Assembly (NCBI GenBank): GCA_964459065.1
Contig: CAYWMN010000195.1
Span: 1-7,215 of the forward strand
Direction: 5' to 3'
Source: JAMCXS01 sp964459065
GTDB lineage: Bacteria > Acidobacteriota > Terriglobia > UBA7540
Length of the DNA stretch: 7,215 nt
Shown: one piece after another, positions 1-6,963 of the stretch
Numbering within the stretch: the first letter of the stretch is position 1
Layout: each line of letters starts with the position of its first letter
Translations under genes and position numbers: made by a program
The notes under the pieces: generated by a model
Databases searched by the model: none
Told to the model about the DNA's origin: nothing
Seen by the model: the letters and a program-made list of their open reading frames with translations, nothing else

Positions 1-1717
1 CGATCTTGGAGAAGTCCAGGATATCGTTGATCACGGTCAGGAGGGTCTCTCCTGAAGTCTTCACCATGCTCAGGTAGTCGTGTTGTTCTTCGGTCAGGTC
101 CGTGCCCAGGGCGAGTTCGGTCATACCGAGGACCCCATTCAAGGGGGTGCGGATTTCATGGCTCATGTTGGCCAGAAACTCGCTTTTGGCTCGGTTGGCC
201 GCCTCGGCCGCGTGGTGGGCTTTGCGCTGCTCTTCTTCCGCGCATTTGCGGTCCGTGATGTCGCGCATCAGGAAGGCCTGGCAACGAACCTGGCCGTGGC
301 TGTTGATAACATTGATGGCTGACAGGTCGGCGGGGATTGGTGTGCCCGAGCGCGTCTGAAGACGGACCTCGGCTCGAAAGGAATTAAATTGAGATAATGT
401 TTTGCGGATCAGTTGATAAAGCTCATCGCCTAGAATGCGGGCAGGGGTCCCGCTTCGAATTTCCGCGTCGGTATACCCCAACAGATTCTGATGGACTTTA
501 TTTTGCTCAATCAGGCGGCCTTGGGCGTCAAATACGGCGATGGCGTCGGTTGTATTCGCAAAGATCCGCTTAAAGAGCTTCAGGTTTTCTTCCGCTTGCT
601 TGCGGTGGGAAATGTCCAGGAAGGAAACAACGGCCCCCACCAGCGTTCCGTCCTGGTAGACGGGGTAAGACCAATATTCAACTGGGAAACTGCTCCCGTC
701 CTTCCGCCAAAAGACCTCGCTTTCTGAATGAGTTCGATCACCGTCCCATCGGGCTCTTGAGATCTGGTACTTCTGGGCGGGATAGGGCGTGCCCTCCGGG
801 TGGGTATGGTGGGGTAAGAAGGGCATCTCCTTGCCGACCAGTTCCTTCGCACGCGAATGGCCCAGCAGCCGGAGTGCCGCTGGGTTACAGAAGGTGCAGC
901 GCCCGTTCAAATCCAGCCCGTAAATTCCTTCTGCGGTGGATTCAAGAAGCAGACGGACCAGCTCCTGGTTTTTCTTAACGGCTGCTTCCGCCTCTTCCCG
1001 TTCGGTGATGTCACGCGCGATTCCCTGCAGCCCGCAGGGCTTGCCTTCGTCGTAGATCAGGCGGCTGTTCACCTCAACGGTCACCTGCCGTCCGTTTGTT
1101 GTTCGAATCTCCAGAACGGCGGTGTTTGGGACGTTCCCCTTGAGACTGCGCGCGACCATGCTTTGAGCCTGTTCCCGGGAATTTTCCGTGACGAAATCCA
1201 GGATGTTCATTCCCAGGACCTGGTTGCGCGAGAATCCTGTAAGGTTTTCGGCTACCCGGTTGACAGAAGTGACCTTGCCTTCAAGGTCGGTGGTGAAAAT
1301 GATGTCATAGGCGTTCTCGAACAGTTCTTCATATTTTTCTTTTAAGGCGACTTCCCGGCGTGCCCAATTTTGGAGCAGGGCTGTTTGGGCGCGGACGCGC
1401 CGCCGGAGGGTTTCGCTCCACAGAATGGCGAGGAGAATCAGAAGAACGGCGACCTCAAGAGTATTCCGCCAATGGGCTTGGGTCCACCGGAAGCCCCGAT
1501 CGAGGGTGTCTCCCAAAGGGGCGAAGACGGCGGGCTGCGCGATCGCAAGAGGCGCGCCGGACGGCGTTATCCGGCCCTCCAACAGCGCGGTGTGAATCAG
1601 GCGCTTACCAGAGGTCCGAGCCGTGTTTCTGCAAAGCCCTGCGGTGGCAACGCCCAGCAGAAGGGCGCTTGCAAGGGTAATGCGTCGAACGGAAGAGCCT
1701 CGGTGGGTGAAGGGCAT
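1..1717 (-). CDS. Membrane-bound sensor histidine kinase with three PAS domains (C-terminus beyond window)
   Basis: The frame is open from an ATG at 1717 to the window edge, giving 572 visible codons. The N-terminus has a basic stretch and a hydrophobic segment (about residues 12-27), a short probable periplasmic segment (about 30-84), then a second hydrophobic segment (87-100, TLEVAVLLILLAILW) followed by R-R-R-V-R. Three PAS domains follow: about 126-240 (closing GIARDITERE), 250-377 (closing VVSFLDISHRK) and 380-493 (closing LMRDITDRK). A coiled linker leads into HisKA with the motif SEFLANMSHEIRTPLNG; His520 is the predicted phosphoacceptor. The ATPase domain and any receiver or Hpt domain must lie to the left of base 1. 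The family autophosphorylates on His and passes phosphate to a receiver Asp. The start is supported by GGAG about 10 bases upstream, 23 bases after the receiver gene's stop, so it is probably the last visible gene of the operon. The signal sensed is unknown; the extracytoplasmic part is too short for a standard sensor domain. Confidence 0.93.
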   Translation of the reverse strand, partial: MPFTHRGSSVRRITLASALLLGVATAGLCRNTARTSGKRLIHTALLEGRITPSGAPLAIAQPAVFAPLGDTLDRGFRWTQAHWRNTLEVAVLLILLAILWSETLRRRVRAQTALLQNWARREVALKEKYEELFENAYDIIFTTDLEGKVTSVNRVAENLTGFSRNQVLGMNILDFVTENSREQAQSMVARSLKGNVPNTAVLEIRTTNGRQVTVEVNSRLIYDEGKPCGLQGIARDITEREEAEAAVKKNQELVRLLLESTAEGIYGLDLNGRCTFCNPAALRLLGHSRAKELVGKEMPFLPHHTHPEGTPYPAQKYQISRARWDGDRTHSESEVFWRKDGSSFPVEYWSYPVYQDGTLVGAVVSFLDISHRKQAEENLKLFKRIFANTTDAIAVFDAQGRLIEQNKVHQNLLGYTDAEIRSGTPARILGDELYQLIRKTLSQFNSFRAEVRLQTRSGTPIPADLSAINVINSHGQVRCQAFLMRDITDRKCAEEEQRKAHHAAEAANRAKSEFLANMSHEIRTPLNGVLGMTELALGTDLTEEQHDYLSMVKTSGETLLTVINDILDFSKI

Positions 1718-1740
1718 TTTCCTGTTTCTCCGCAGAGGCT

Positions 1741-2388
1741 TTACTCCAACTGCTGGTTCATTTTCTTGTAGCATTCCGGACAGATGCCGTGGCTGAATTC
1801 GGCTTCAGTGTGGTCGCTGATGTAGGTTTCCACCTGCTGCCAGTAATCTTTATCATTGCGGATGCGTTTGCAGTACATGCAAATAGGCAGCAAACCGCGG
1901 AGTTGCTTCACCTGGTGCAGAGCGATTTGGAGTTCGCGCACGCGCTCGGAGAGTTGGTTCTGAAGCTGCAGGACTCGGGTCCCGACCTCCACTCGCGCGC
2001 GGAGCTCGGCGCGGTGAAACGGTTTGGTTACGTAGTCGTTGGCGCCCGCCTCAAGCCCCGAAACCACATCCAGGTGGTTGCTTCGAACCGTGAGAAGGAT
2101 CAGATACATGCCCTTCCCATGAGGGAGAGTGCGGACTCTGCGGCAAACCGTGGTGCCGTCCATTCCGGGCATCATCCAGTCAAGGACCGCCATTTGAGGC
2201 GCCGAAGGGTTTTCCAGCAATTGCCAGGCCTCGTTGCCATCTTTGGCCACGGAAACGTGGTATCCCCACTTCTGAAGGGCGCTTTCAAGCGCCCGTCGTG
2301 ACACGGGTTCGTCATCCGCAATGAGAATGCGTGAACCCGGAGACTGGAGCTTGCTCGGTGGTTCCGGATTGGTGGGTTTGAATGTCAT
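1741..2388 (-). CDS. Response regulator receiver protein with C-terminal Cys/His (probable zinc or redox) module
   Basis: This 215-residue protein starts with a complete receiver domain (about 19-137). It has the acidic pair Asp25/Asp26, the phosphoacceptor Asp70 in VLDWMMPGMDG, Thr100 and Lys122 in VTKPF. A helical, probably coiled-coil linker follows (138-165, LQNQLSERVRELQ). The last 50 residues carry LLPICMYCKRIRND, then YWQQVETYISDH, then FSHGICPEC. Cys170, Cys173, Cys203 and Cys206, with His193 or His200 nearby, could bind one metal ion or form disulfides. I recognise this tail as recurring at the C-termini of environmental kinases and response regulators, but I know no established function or domain name for it. 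There is no helix-turn-helix, so the output is likely protein-protein or redox-linked rather than direct DNA binding. The ATG is only 9 bases after the stop of the hybrid kinase gene and has little Shine-Dalgarno sequence, which suggests translational coupling. Confidence 0.93.
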   Translation of the reverse strand: MTFKPTNPEPPSKLQSPGSRILIADDEPVSRRALESALQKWGYHVSVAKDGNEAWQLLENPSAPQMAVLDWMMPGMDGTTVCRRVRTLPHGKGMYLILLTVRSNHLDVVSGLEAGANDYVTKPFHRAELRARVEVGTRVLQLQNQLSERVRELQIALHQVKQLRGLLPICMYCKRIRNDKDYWQQVETYISDHTEAEFSHGICPECYKKMNQQLE

Positions 2389-2397
2389 GGCTGTTGG

Positions 2398-4491
2398 TCA
2401 GTTCTCTTGGACTTTCCGAATGGCTTGGGACAGCGTTTCAATCGTGTAGGGCTTTCCCAAAAAGTTCGCTCCAACGGTTTCCTGAACCCGGCGCTTGACG
2501 CGCGAGGAATTGTAGCCGGAGGAAAGGATAACTTTCACTTCCGGGTCAATGTCCTTGAGCCTGTCGTAGGTTTCAAGCCCGCTGATATCGGGCATGATCA
2601 TGTCGAGCAGGACGCAGAGGAAGTCTTGTGGCTGCCGCGAGTAGATCTCGCAGGCGCCTTTCCCGGTTTCAGCACACAGAACCTTATACCCGAGGCGGGT
2701 TAAACCCTTTTGCAGAAAATCGAGCACTCGGGGTTCATCGTCGACCACCAAAACCGTACCCCGGCCCGTAACCAGGCGGTTGTCGCGCCTGCTGCGGTTG
2801 GCAGGTCCACGCTGCGAAACGGCGGGCAGGTACAGGGCGAACTCGGTTCCTTCGCCGGGGGCGCTGCGCACTGCGATAAACCCGCCGGCCATCTTGATAA
2901 TGCGTTCTACCATCGTCAACCCCAGGCCTGAGTGCCGTCCCTTGGGCTTGGTGGTGAACCGGGGTGTACAGATTTGTTCCAGGGTTTCCGCACTCATTCC
3001 CGTGCCGGTATCGCGAACCGCAAGGCGTACATATTCGCCCTGGGGGGCTGAGGCGGGCCGCCGCGGATCGTTGGCGGCAACCGATTCTGTTGTTGTTTCA
3101 AGCGTCAGCGTTCCACCCTCGGGCATGGCGTCGCGCGCATTGATGCACAGATTCAGAAGGGCCTGCTCAAAGCGGCTGGGAAATCCCTGAACCTGCGGCG
3201 AATGCGGGTCCGCGCGGCATTCCACGCGGATTTTTCGGTCAAAGGTTCTTGAGATGATGCTGTTGACCGAATTGACGAGTTGAGCCACATCGATGGGTTC
3301 GGGACGGGCTTCATCCTTGCGCGCGGCATCCAGAAGCTCCCGGGCAAGGGCCGCAGCGCCGCTTGCAGACTCTGCAATGATTTTGAGGGGTTCATGCATT
3401 GCATCGCCCGGCGAAAGGCGAAGCAGGGCCAGCGAGGCAAACCCCATGATGACTTCAAGCGCATTGTTGAAGTCGTGAGCCACGCCGCCGGCCAGCATCC
3501 CCAGGGTTTGAATCTTCTGAGCTTGGAGGGCCTCGTCTTCGAGCCGGGCGCGGGCATCTTCGGCCTGTTTGAGGGTTGTTTTGTCGGTAACCAGCAGGAG
3601 CAATGTCTCTGGCCTTCCGCCCGCGCCGGGAACTGCGGATAGCTCAGTGGCGCACCAGACATCTTTACCGGATTGCGAGACGTAGCGATGCAAGGGAAAC
3701 CCCGGGTGGGATTCGCCCGCGGCCGCCTGCCGGGTAGCCTCAACAAATTTTGCCCGGTCCTGTTCCGGAACCAGGTCAGCCAGCAGCTTGCCGGTGAGGC
3801 TTTCAGGAACGAAACCCAACAATGCGGCGAGATAGCGGTTGGGCTGTTGAAGGGTTCCATCCAAAGCCGCCAGGGCTACTCCAACCTGCTGCTGTGCAAG
3901 CAGCGGTTGCAGCAAGTTCTGGGCCCGGCTGGGGACGCTATCCAATTGGAGCCGTTCAAAGGCTACCGAAGCCGGCGGTCCAAAGCGGTCAATCAGTTTC
4001 CGGCAGCCGCCGTGAAGGACGCAGTCCCCTGTCGTGTGCACGCTGAGGACTCCGTGGGCGCGGGTTCTTGTGACAAGCGGAACCGCGTACAGGGAGCGGG
4101 GTCTGGACTGACCCTGGCCTCGGCGGGCCCGCGCAGAGGCCGAGTAGAACACGGGCTTGCGCGTTGCCGCTGCTCGGCGCAGGCAGGAAAGCTCCTCGCC
4201 GCTGAATGGCAGGACCGGCGCACAGTCAGCGGGCTTGCATTGAATGAGACAGTCAAAGTGCCGGCCGCCGTCGGAAGTTGAATAGATCGCGCCGTAGGCG
4301 AACCACAGGTGTTCCATCAGCCGTATGAGGACTTCGCGGAGGGCGTCTGAAGACGTTAATCCATCGGACAGGGCGGCGACGCGCTGCAGGAGGCTTTCGG
4401 GTTCTTTTTCGCAGCCGCGTGCTTGGGCCAATGCGGCCGGGTCACGGTTGCCGGGTTGGCGTTTCGGTTTCATCGATAAGGCTGGGTTCAT
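2398..4491 (-). CDS. Soluble hybrid sensor histidine kinase (GAF-PAS-HisKA-HATPase-REC)
   Basis: A 697-residue protein without signal peptide or membrane segments, so cytoplasmic. Domains in order: GAF-like (about 32-185), PAS (about 196-310), HisKA with GGVAHDFNN (His339), HATPase with N-box NLCINARDAMPEGG (Asn447/Asn451), G1 box DTGTGM (494-499) and G2 box GLGLTMV (522-528), and a C-terminal receiver (578-697) with Asp584/Asp585, phosphoacceptor Asp630, Ser657/Ser658 and Lys680. All catalytic residues appear intact; the F-box reads TPRFTTKP instead of the common PFFTTKP. The GAF region holds six cysteines (81, 85, 90, 103, 157, 163), unusual for a cytoplasmic GAF and suggestive of metal or redox sensing. 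It is the first gene of the minus-strand cluster and ends 9 bases before the receiver gene. The ATG at 4491 has AAGG 8 bases upstream and the frame is closed by a stop not far upstream; Met7 is a less likely start. Phosphate could move from His339 to Asp630 and then, probably through an Hpt protein outside the window, to partners. Confidence 0.94.
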   Translation of the reverse strand: MNPALSMKPKRQPGNRDPAALAQARGCEKEPESLLQRVAALSDGLTSSDALREVLIRLMEHLWFAYGAIYSTSDGGRHFDCLIQCKPADCAPVLPFSGEELSCLRRAAATRKPVFYSASARARRGQGQSRPRSLYAVPLVTRTRAHGVLSVHTTGDCVLHGGCRKLIDRFGPPASVAFERLQLDSVPSRAQNLLQPLLAQQQVGVALAALDGTLQQPNRYLAALLGFVPESLTGKLLADLVPEQDRAKFVEATRQAAAGESHPGFPLHRYVSQSGKDVWCATELSAVPGAGGRPETLLLLVTDKTTLKQAEDARARLEDEALQAQKIQTLGMLAGGVAHDFNNALEVIMGFASLALLRLSPGDAMHEPLKIIAESASGAAALARELLDAARKDEARPEPIDVAQLVNSVNSIISRTFDRKIRVECRADPHSPQVQGFPSRFEQALLNLCINARDAMPEGGTLTLETTTESVAANDPRRPASAPQGEYVRLAVRDTGTGMSAETLEQICTPRFTTKPKGRHSGLGLTMVERIIKMAGGFIAVRSAPGEGTEFALYLPAVSQRGPANRSRRDNRLVTGRGTVLVVDDEPRVLDFLQKGLTRLGYKVLCAETGKGACEIYSRQPQDFLCVLLDMIMPDISGLETYDRLKDIDPEVKVILSSGYNSSRVKRRVQETVGANFLGKPYTIETLSQAIRKVQEN

Positions 4492-4600
4492 GGTCGCGGC
4501 CTTGGTTTGGGGGCAAGGGGTGCCGCATGCTCCTATTGTTCCTCACCAAGCGTAGTTGCGTGGCCGTGGCCGCTGTTTCGATCCTTCCTGTTGTGCATCG

Positions 4601-4618
4601 CGAACATTTCACTGTTCG
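4601..4618. repeat. Inverted repeat CGAACA-N6-TGTTCG, operator-like
   Basis: The two 6-base arms are perfectly complementary with a 6-base spacer, the geometry expected for a dimeric regulator covering about two helical turns. It lies about 110 bases upstream of the hybrid kinase start and about 210 bases upstream of the redoxin start. The arms resemble half-sites of the Gram-positive LexA box (CGAAC-N4-GTTCG), but the spacer here is four bases longer, so LexA is unlikely. A short arm like this can occur by chance. Confidence 0.3.
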
Positions 4619-4763
4619 GGCGGCGGACGACGCTGATGTACCTTCCCATTAGTAGGAGTTCGGCAATGTGGCCGGAAACTTGAACGGCTCCATCGCTGCC
4701 GGGGTCGCAATTTCCGGTGGGCTGAGACCGGCTGCGCAGACCTGGAATCCGGTCGCCCGGCGA

Positions 4764-4794
4764 TTGGATTTGCAGGGTCCGGAAGCGCTAGAAT
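4764..4794 (+). promoter_or_regulatory. Weak candidate sigma70 promoter for the redoxin gene
   Basis: TAGAAT at 4789-4794 is a good -10 match about 37 bases before the redoxin ATG. The best -35 candidate, TTGGAT at 4764-4769, is 19 bases away, longer than the usual 16-18. The -10 box is more credible than the pair. Confidence 0.3.
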
Positions 4795-4820
4795 AGCCAT
4801 CTTGAGGTTTACTTCACTGG

Positions 4821-4826
4821 AGGAGG
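4821..4826 (+). promoter_or_regulatory. Strong Shine-Dalgarno site that fixes the redoxin start
   Basis: AGGAGG is followed by five bases and the ATG at 4832. This favours that ATG over the in-frame TTG at 4802, which would add ten residues with no conserved content, including the Shine-Dalgarno bases themselves. Confidence 0.85.
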
Positions 4827-4831
4827 ATTTG

Positions 4832-5413
4832 ATGGTCAATACTTTGTCGACGATGCGGGCGCTGGGAACCGAAGCGCCGCCATTCCGGCTGCCGGATACC
4901 GAGGGCAAGAGGGTAGCGCTGGAGGACTTTAAAGGCTCGCCGGCGCTTCTGGTTGTTTTCATGTGCAATCATTGTCCGTTTGTGCAGCACGTCCTGCCGG
5001 AGTTCGTGCGGCTGGCCCAGGATTACCAGTCCCGCGGAGTGGCAATTGTGGGGATCAGTTCCAACGACGTTGAAGCCTACCCGCAAGACGGGCCGGCAGC
5101 GATGGCTGAATTAAGCAGGAGCAAGGGCCTGACGTTTCCCTACCTGTTTGATGCGAGCCAGGAGGTCGCTAAGGCCTACGGCGCCGCCTGCACGCCGGAC
5201 TTCTACCTGTTTGATGGAGCCCGGCGCCTGGTTTATCGCGGCCAGATGGATGACAGCCGTCCGGGCAACGGCCGTCCGGTTACCGGAGCCGACCTCGGCG
5301 CGGCGCTCGACGCGGTGCTCGAGGGCCGGGCGGTCGCGCCCGAGCAGCAGCCCAGCCTGGGATGCAACATCAAATGGAAGCCCGGCAACGAGCCGGAGTA
5401 TTTCAGCCACTGA
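4832..5413 (+). CDS. Thioredoxin-fold, peroxiredoxin-like (redoxin/AhpC-TSA) family protein with CNHC motif
   Basis: A 193-residue protein with an AhpC/TSA-like thioredoxin fold. Early residues give APPFRLPDTEGKRVAL, typical of the redoxin N-terminus. The active site is VVFMCNHCPFVQH with Cys45 and Cys48, followed by the IVGISSND strand and the CTPDFYLFD segment containing the conserved Thr-Pro (121-122). The tail has DDSRPGNGRPVTG and the signature SLGCNIKWKPGNEP with Cys178. These features match the family I know as PRX-like thioredoxin-family proteins, about 180-200 residues long, so it is full length. Cys120 and Cys178 appear to be family-typical. No signal peptide is visible, so it is probably cytoplasmic; it likely carries out thiol-disulfide exchange or peroxide reduction, but the physiological substrate of this subfamily is not known to me. 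It is transcribed away from the kinase operon and converges with the AMIN gene. The start at 4832 is chosen for its strong ribosome site. Confidence 0.93.
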   Translation: MVNTLSTMRALGTEAPPFRLPDTEGKRVALEDFKGSPALLVVFMCNHCPFVQHVLPEFVRLAQDYQSRGVAIVGISSNDVEAYPQDGPAAMAELSRSKGLTFPYLFDASQEVAKAYGAACTPDFYLFDGARRLVYRGQMDDSRPGNGRPVTGADLGAALDAVLEGRAVAPEQQPSLGCNIKWKPGNEPEYFSH

Positions 5414-5469
5414 CCAGCCGGGCTTTCCCGCCTGCGCGGCAGGGCGTCAAGTCGGCCTGTGAGACCTTT
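5414..5469. other. Short convergent intergenic gap
   Basis: These 56 bases separate the ends of the redoxin and AMIN genes. GC-rich short inverted pieces are present (CGGG/CCCG at about 5420-5431 and a bulged CCTG/CAGG stem around 5434-5446), and TTTT occurs at 5467-5470. No stem sits directly before a T-run, so no intrinsic terminator is called. Confidence 0.5.
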
Positions 5470-6831
5470 TCAGGGGGTGAATTGCAGCCACGCCCTTTCG
5501 TGGCTGGTCATGTCTTCAACCTGGACGGCGCTGGGGGTGATTTGGAGCAGGCGGAAGCGGTTCTCGAATTCGCCTCCCGGCGGAACAACGAAAACGCCCA
5601 GACTATCTCCCAGAATGGCCTCTGTGCCCACGCCCGGCTTCTGAACAAAGCCCAGCACCTTGAGGCCCAGAAGGGGATCACTGCCGGTTCTGGGGGCCTG
5701 CGGGCCGGGGTCTTGCGGCCGCGCGACCCGGACGGTGGGCCCGGCGCGAAGGAACCGGAAGGGATTGCGGGGCGGCGCGCCCGGAGCGGGGCGGGGCCTT
5801 AATTCAATCTGCAGGCCGGGCTGCTGCGCGTGAACGTCAAACAACGGTGAACCTTCGAGATCAGCCACAATGCGAACCACGGAGGGGGCTTTTGACCTCC
5901 ACTGGCCGATGCGGACGCGCTTCAGTACCGAGGATCGAACCGGATAAACCTGCCGCTGGCTCGCATCGCGCGCATCCTTCAAATCGACCACCAGGCGGGC
6001 CGGATGGATCAACTGGAAGACGCGGTAGGGCACCGGCCCGGAGCTTGCAATATCCACCAGCGTGTTTCCGCCCGATTGCGGCTTGATGGTGACGCCGTAA
6101 ACCGTGGCTGGGGTGGCCGGGGCTGCTGAGGCTGCCGGAGGATTGCTGTTTGGGCCCAGCCGGACCAGGTGGTCATTCGACGGCACCGCGGGGCCGGTGA
6201 GGCTTGCCGATAAATCGGCAAATTTGTGAACCGGGAATTCCGCCTTGGGCTCCCGCCGCCTCGGGGCCGGAGCGCCGCCGCTGGACTGCCCGCCGCGGGT
6301 CCGGGACCGGGCTACTTCCGCCTGGGTCTGCCGCACCTTGTGCGGCGCGCGAGGCCTGAGATTGACCTGCACTCCCCAGGGACGGCGCTCGATGGCACTA
6401 TCGGCCGCGCCTTTGAGATCGGCTACCACTCGCACCACGGCTGGATCGGCGGCGCGCCACTGGCCGATGCGCACCCTGAAGAGCAGGGGCAAACGGGCTG
6501 GGTAAGCCCTGCGCGGGGCCGCGTTGCGGGCACCCTTGAAATCAACCACCAGACGGCTGGGATGCGTAAGGTGCAGGACGTGGAAGGCCAGGGCGCTGCT
6601 GGTGAGAACCTTGATGGTGGCGGCGCCGTCAGGCCCCGGACGGATGGAGACACCGCAGACCTTCGGCAGGCTTTGCAGGGAACCTGATCCCGAGCCGGAG
6701 TTGGTGCAGGGCCGGGCCTGGGGAGGCGCCTGAAAGGCCAGAGCATTGCTGGACAGGGTGCCGCACAGGGTGGCGGCGGCTAGAGTAGCCAGCATGCCAA
6801 GGGCGGCCATCTTGAGCGAGTTCAAAAGCAT
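5470..6831 (-). CDS. Exported protein with two AMIN domains and a C-terminal PilP/GspC-like beta module
   Basis: The 453-residue protein begins with a signal peptide (MLLNSLKMAALGMLATLAAA), probable cleavage after NALA at residue 32. AMIN domain 1 covers about 58-160 (VCGVSIRPGPDG, PSRLVVDFKGAR, RVRIGQWR, VVRVVADLKG) and AMIN domain 2 about 243-347 (VYGVTIKPQSGG, PARLVVDLKDAR, RVRIGQWR, VVRIVADLEG), joined by a low-complexity linker rich in Arg, Pro, Ala and Ser. A Pro/Arg-rich spacer leads to a small beta-rich end (about 386-453; LKVLGFVQKPG, AILGDSLGVFVV, VQVEDMTSHERAW) that resembles the periplasmic beta module of PilP/GspC proteins; this last match is tentative. AMIN domains target amidases and secretin PilQ to the cell envelope. 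No amidase or secretin domain is present, so it may be an adaptor for peptidoglycan or a pilus/secretin complex. I chose ATG 6831 because AAGGGA precedes it at suitable spacing; an in-frame TTG at 6891 sits essentially at the predicted transcription start and is unlikely. Confidence 0.88.
   Translation of the reverse strand: MLLNSLKMAALGMLATLAAATLCGTLSSNALAFQAPPQARPCTNSGSGSGSLQSLPKVCGVSIRPGPDGAATIKVLTSSALAFHVLHLTHPSRLVVDFKGARNAAPRRAYPARLPLLFRVRIGQWRAADPAVVRVVADLKGAADSAIERRPWGVQVNLRPRAPHKVRQTQAEVARSRTRGGQSSGGAPAPRRREPKAEFPVHKFADLSASLTGPAVPSNDHLVRLGPNSNPPAASAAPATPATVYGVTIKPQSGGNTLVDIASSGPVPYRVFQLIHPARLVVDLKDARDASQRQVYPVRSSVLKRVRIGQWRSKAPSVVRIVADLEGSPLFDVHAQQPGLQIELRPRPAPGAPPRNPFRFLRAGPTVRVARPQDPGPQAPRTGSDPLLGLKVLGFVQKPGVGTEAILGDSLGVFVVPPGGEFENRFRLLQITPSAVQVEDMTSHERAWLQFTP
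5899..6471 (-). repeat. Internal duplication: two AMIN-coding copies offset by 558 bases
   Basis: The two AMIN segments still share DNA identity. An exact 15-base match (plus strand ccactggccgatgcg) occurs at 5899-5913 and 6457-6471, encoding the RIGQW motif in both copies, 186 codons apart. The surrounding sequence is similar but diverged. This supports tandem domain duplication within the gene. Confidence 0.75.
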
Positions 6832-6899
6832 GTGCGGTTCCCTTATCAGGGCAACACTGGCGAACCCACCGCTTGTTTTAGGGGACGGCAACTTGCCTC

Positions 6900-6928
6900 A
6901 ATATAACGGCCGGGCCGGGGCGTGTCAA
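6900..6928 (-). promoter_or_regulatory. Near-consensus sigma70 promoter of the AMIN-domain gene
   Basis: On the minus strand, a perfect -35 box TTGACA (6928-6923) is separated by exactly 17 bases from TATATT (6905-6900). The spacer is almost entirely G and C, so the boxes stand out. Transcription would start near 6893, giving a leader of about 60 bases before the ATG at 6831, with the ribosome site AAGGGA just before the ATG. This suggests strong, housekeeping-type expression. Confidence 0.8.
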
Positions 6929-6963
6929 TCCTCATTCTGGGCGCGCGCGGCGGGCCGGGAAGT

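Larger units (their letters stand above)
4492..4831. promoter_or_regulatory. Divergent intergenic region between signalling operon and redoxin gene
   Basis: This 340-base stretch separates the start of the minus-strand kinase operon from the plus-strand redoxin and must hold the promoters for both unless transcription reads in from outside. I see no convincing coding sequence. It contains an inverted repeat at 4601-4618, a second weaker one (CCGGT at 4714-4718 with ACCGG at 4727-4731), and a possible plus-strand -10 box at 4789-4794. I could not identify a convincing -35/-10 pair for the kinase operon on the minus strand. Confidence 0.55.

Noticed and set aside
1789..2301. Long plus-strand open frame of 170 codons opposite the receiver gene.
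   Set aside because: It is the antisense shadow of a conserved receiver domain whose key residues are all intact on the minus strand, and it has no ribosome site or recognisable domain.
3153..3860. Long minus-strand open frame of 235 codons inside the hybrid kinase gene.
   Set aside because: It is an alternative frame of the kinase; the true frame carries PAS, HisKA and ATPase motifs, while this one is rich in Arg, Pro and Ser with no domain.
4442..4528. Small minus-strand ORF of 28 codons overlapping the start of the hybrid kinase in another frame, with AGGAG before its ATG.
   Set aside because: The AGGAG is only one base from the ATG, too close to work well, and the peptide has no recognisable content. 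A leader peptide cannot be excluded but is not supported.
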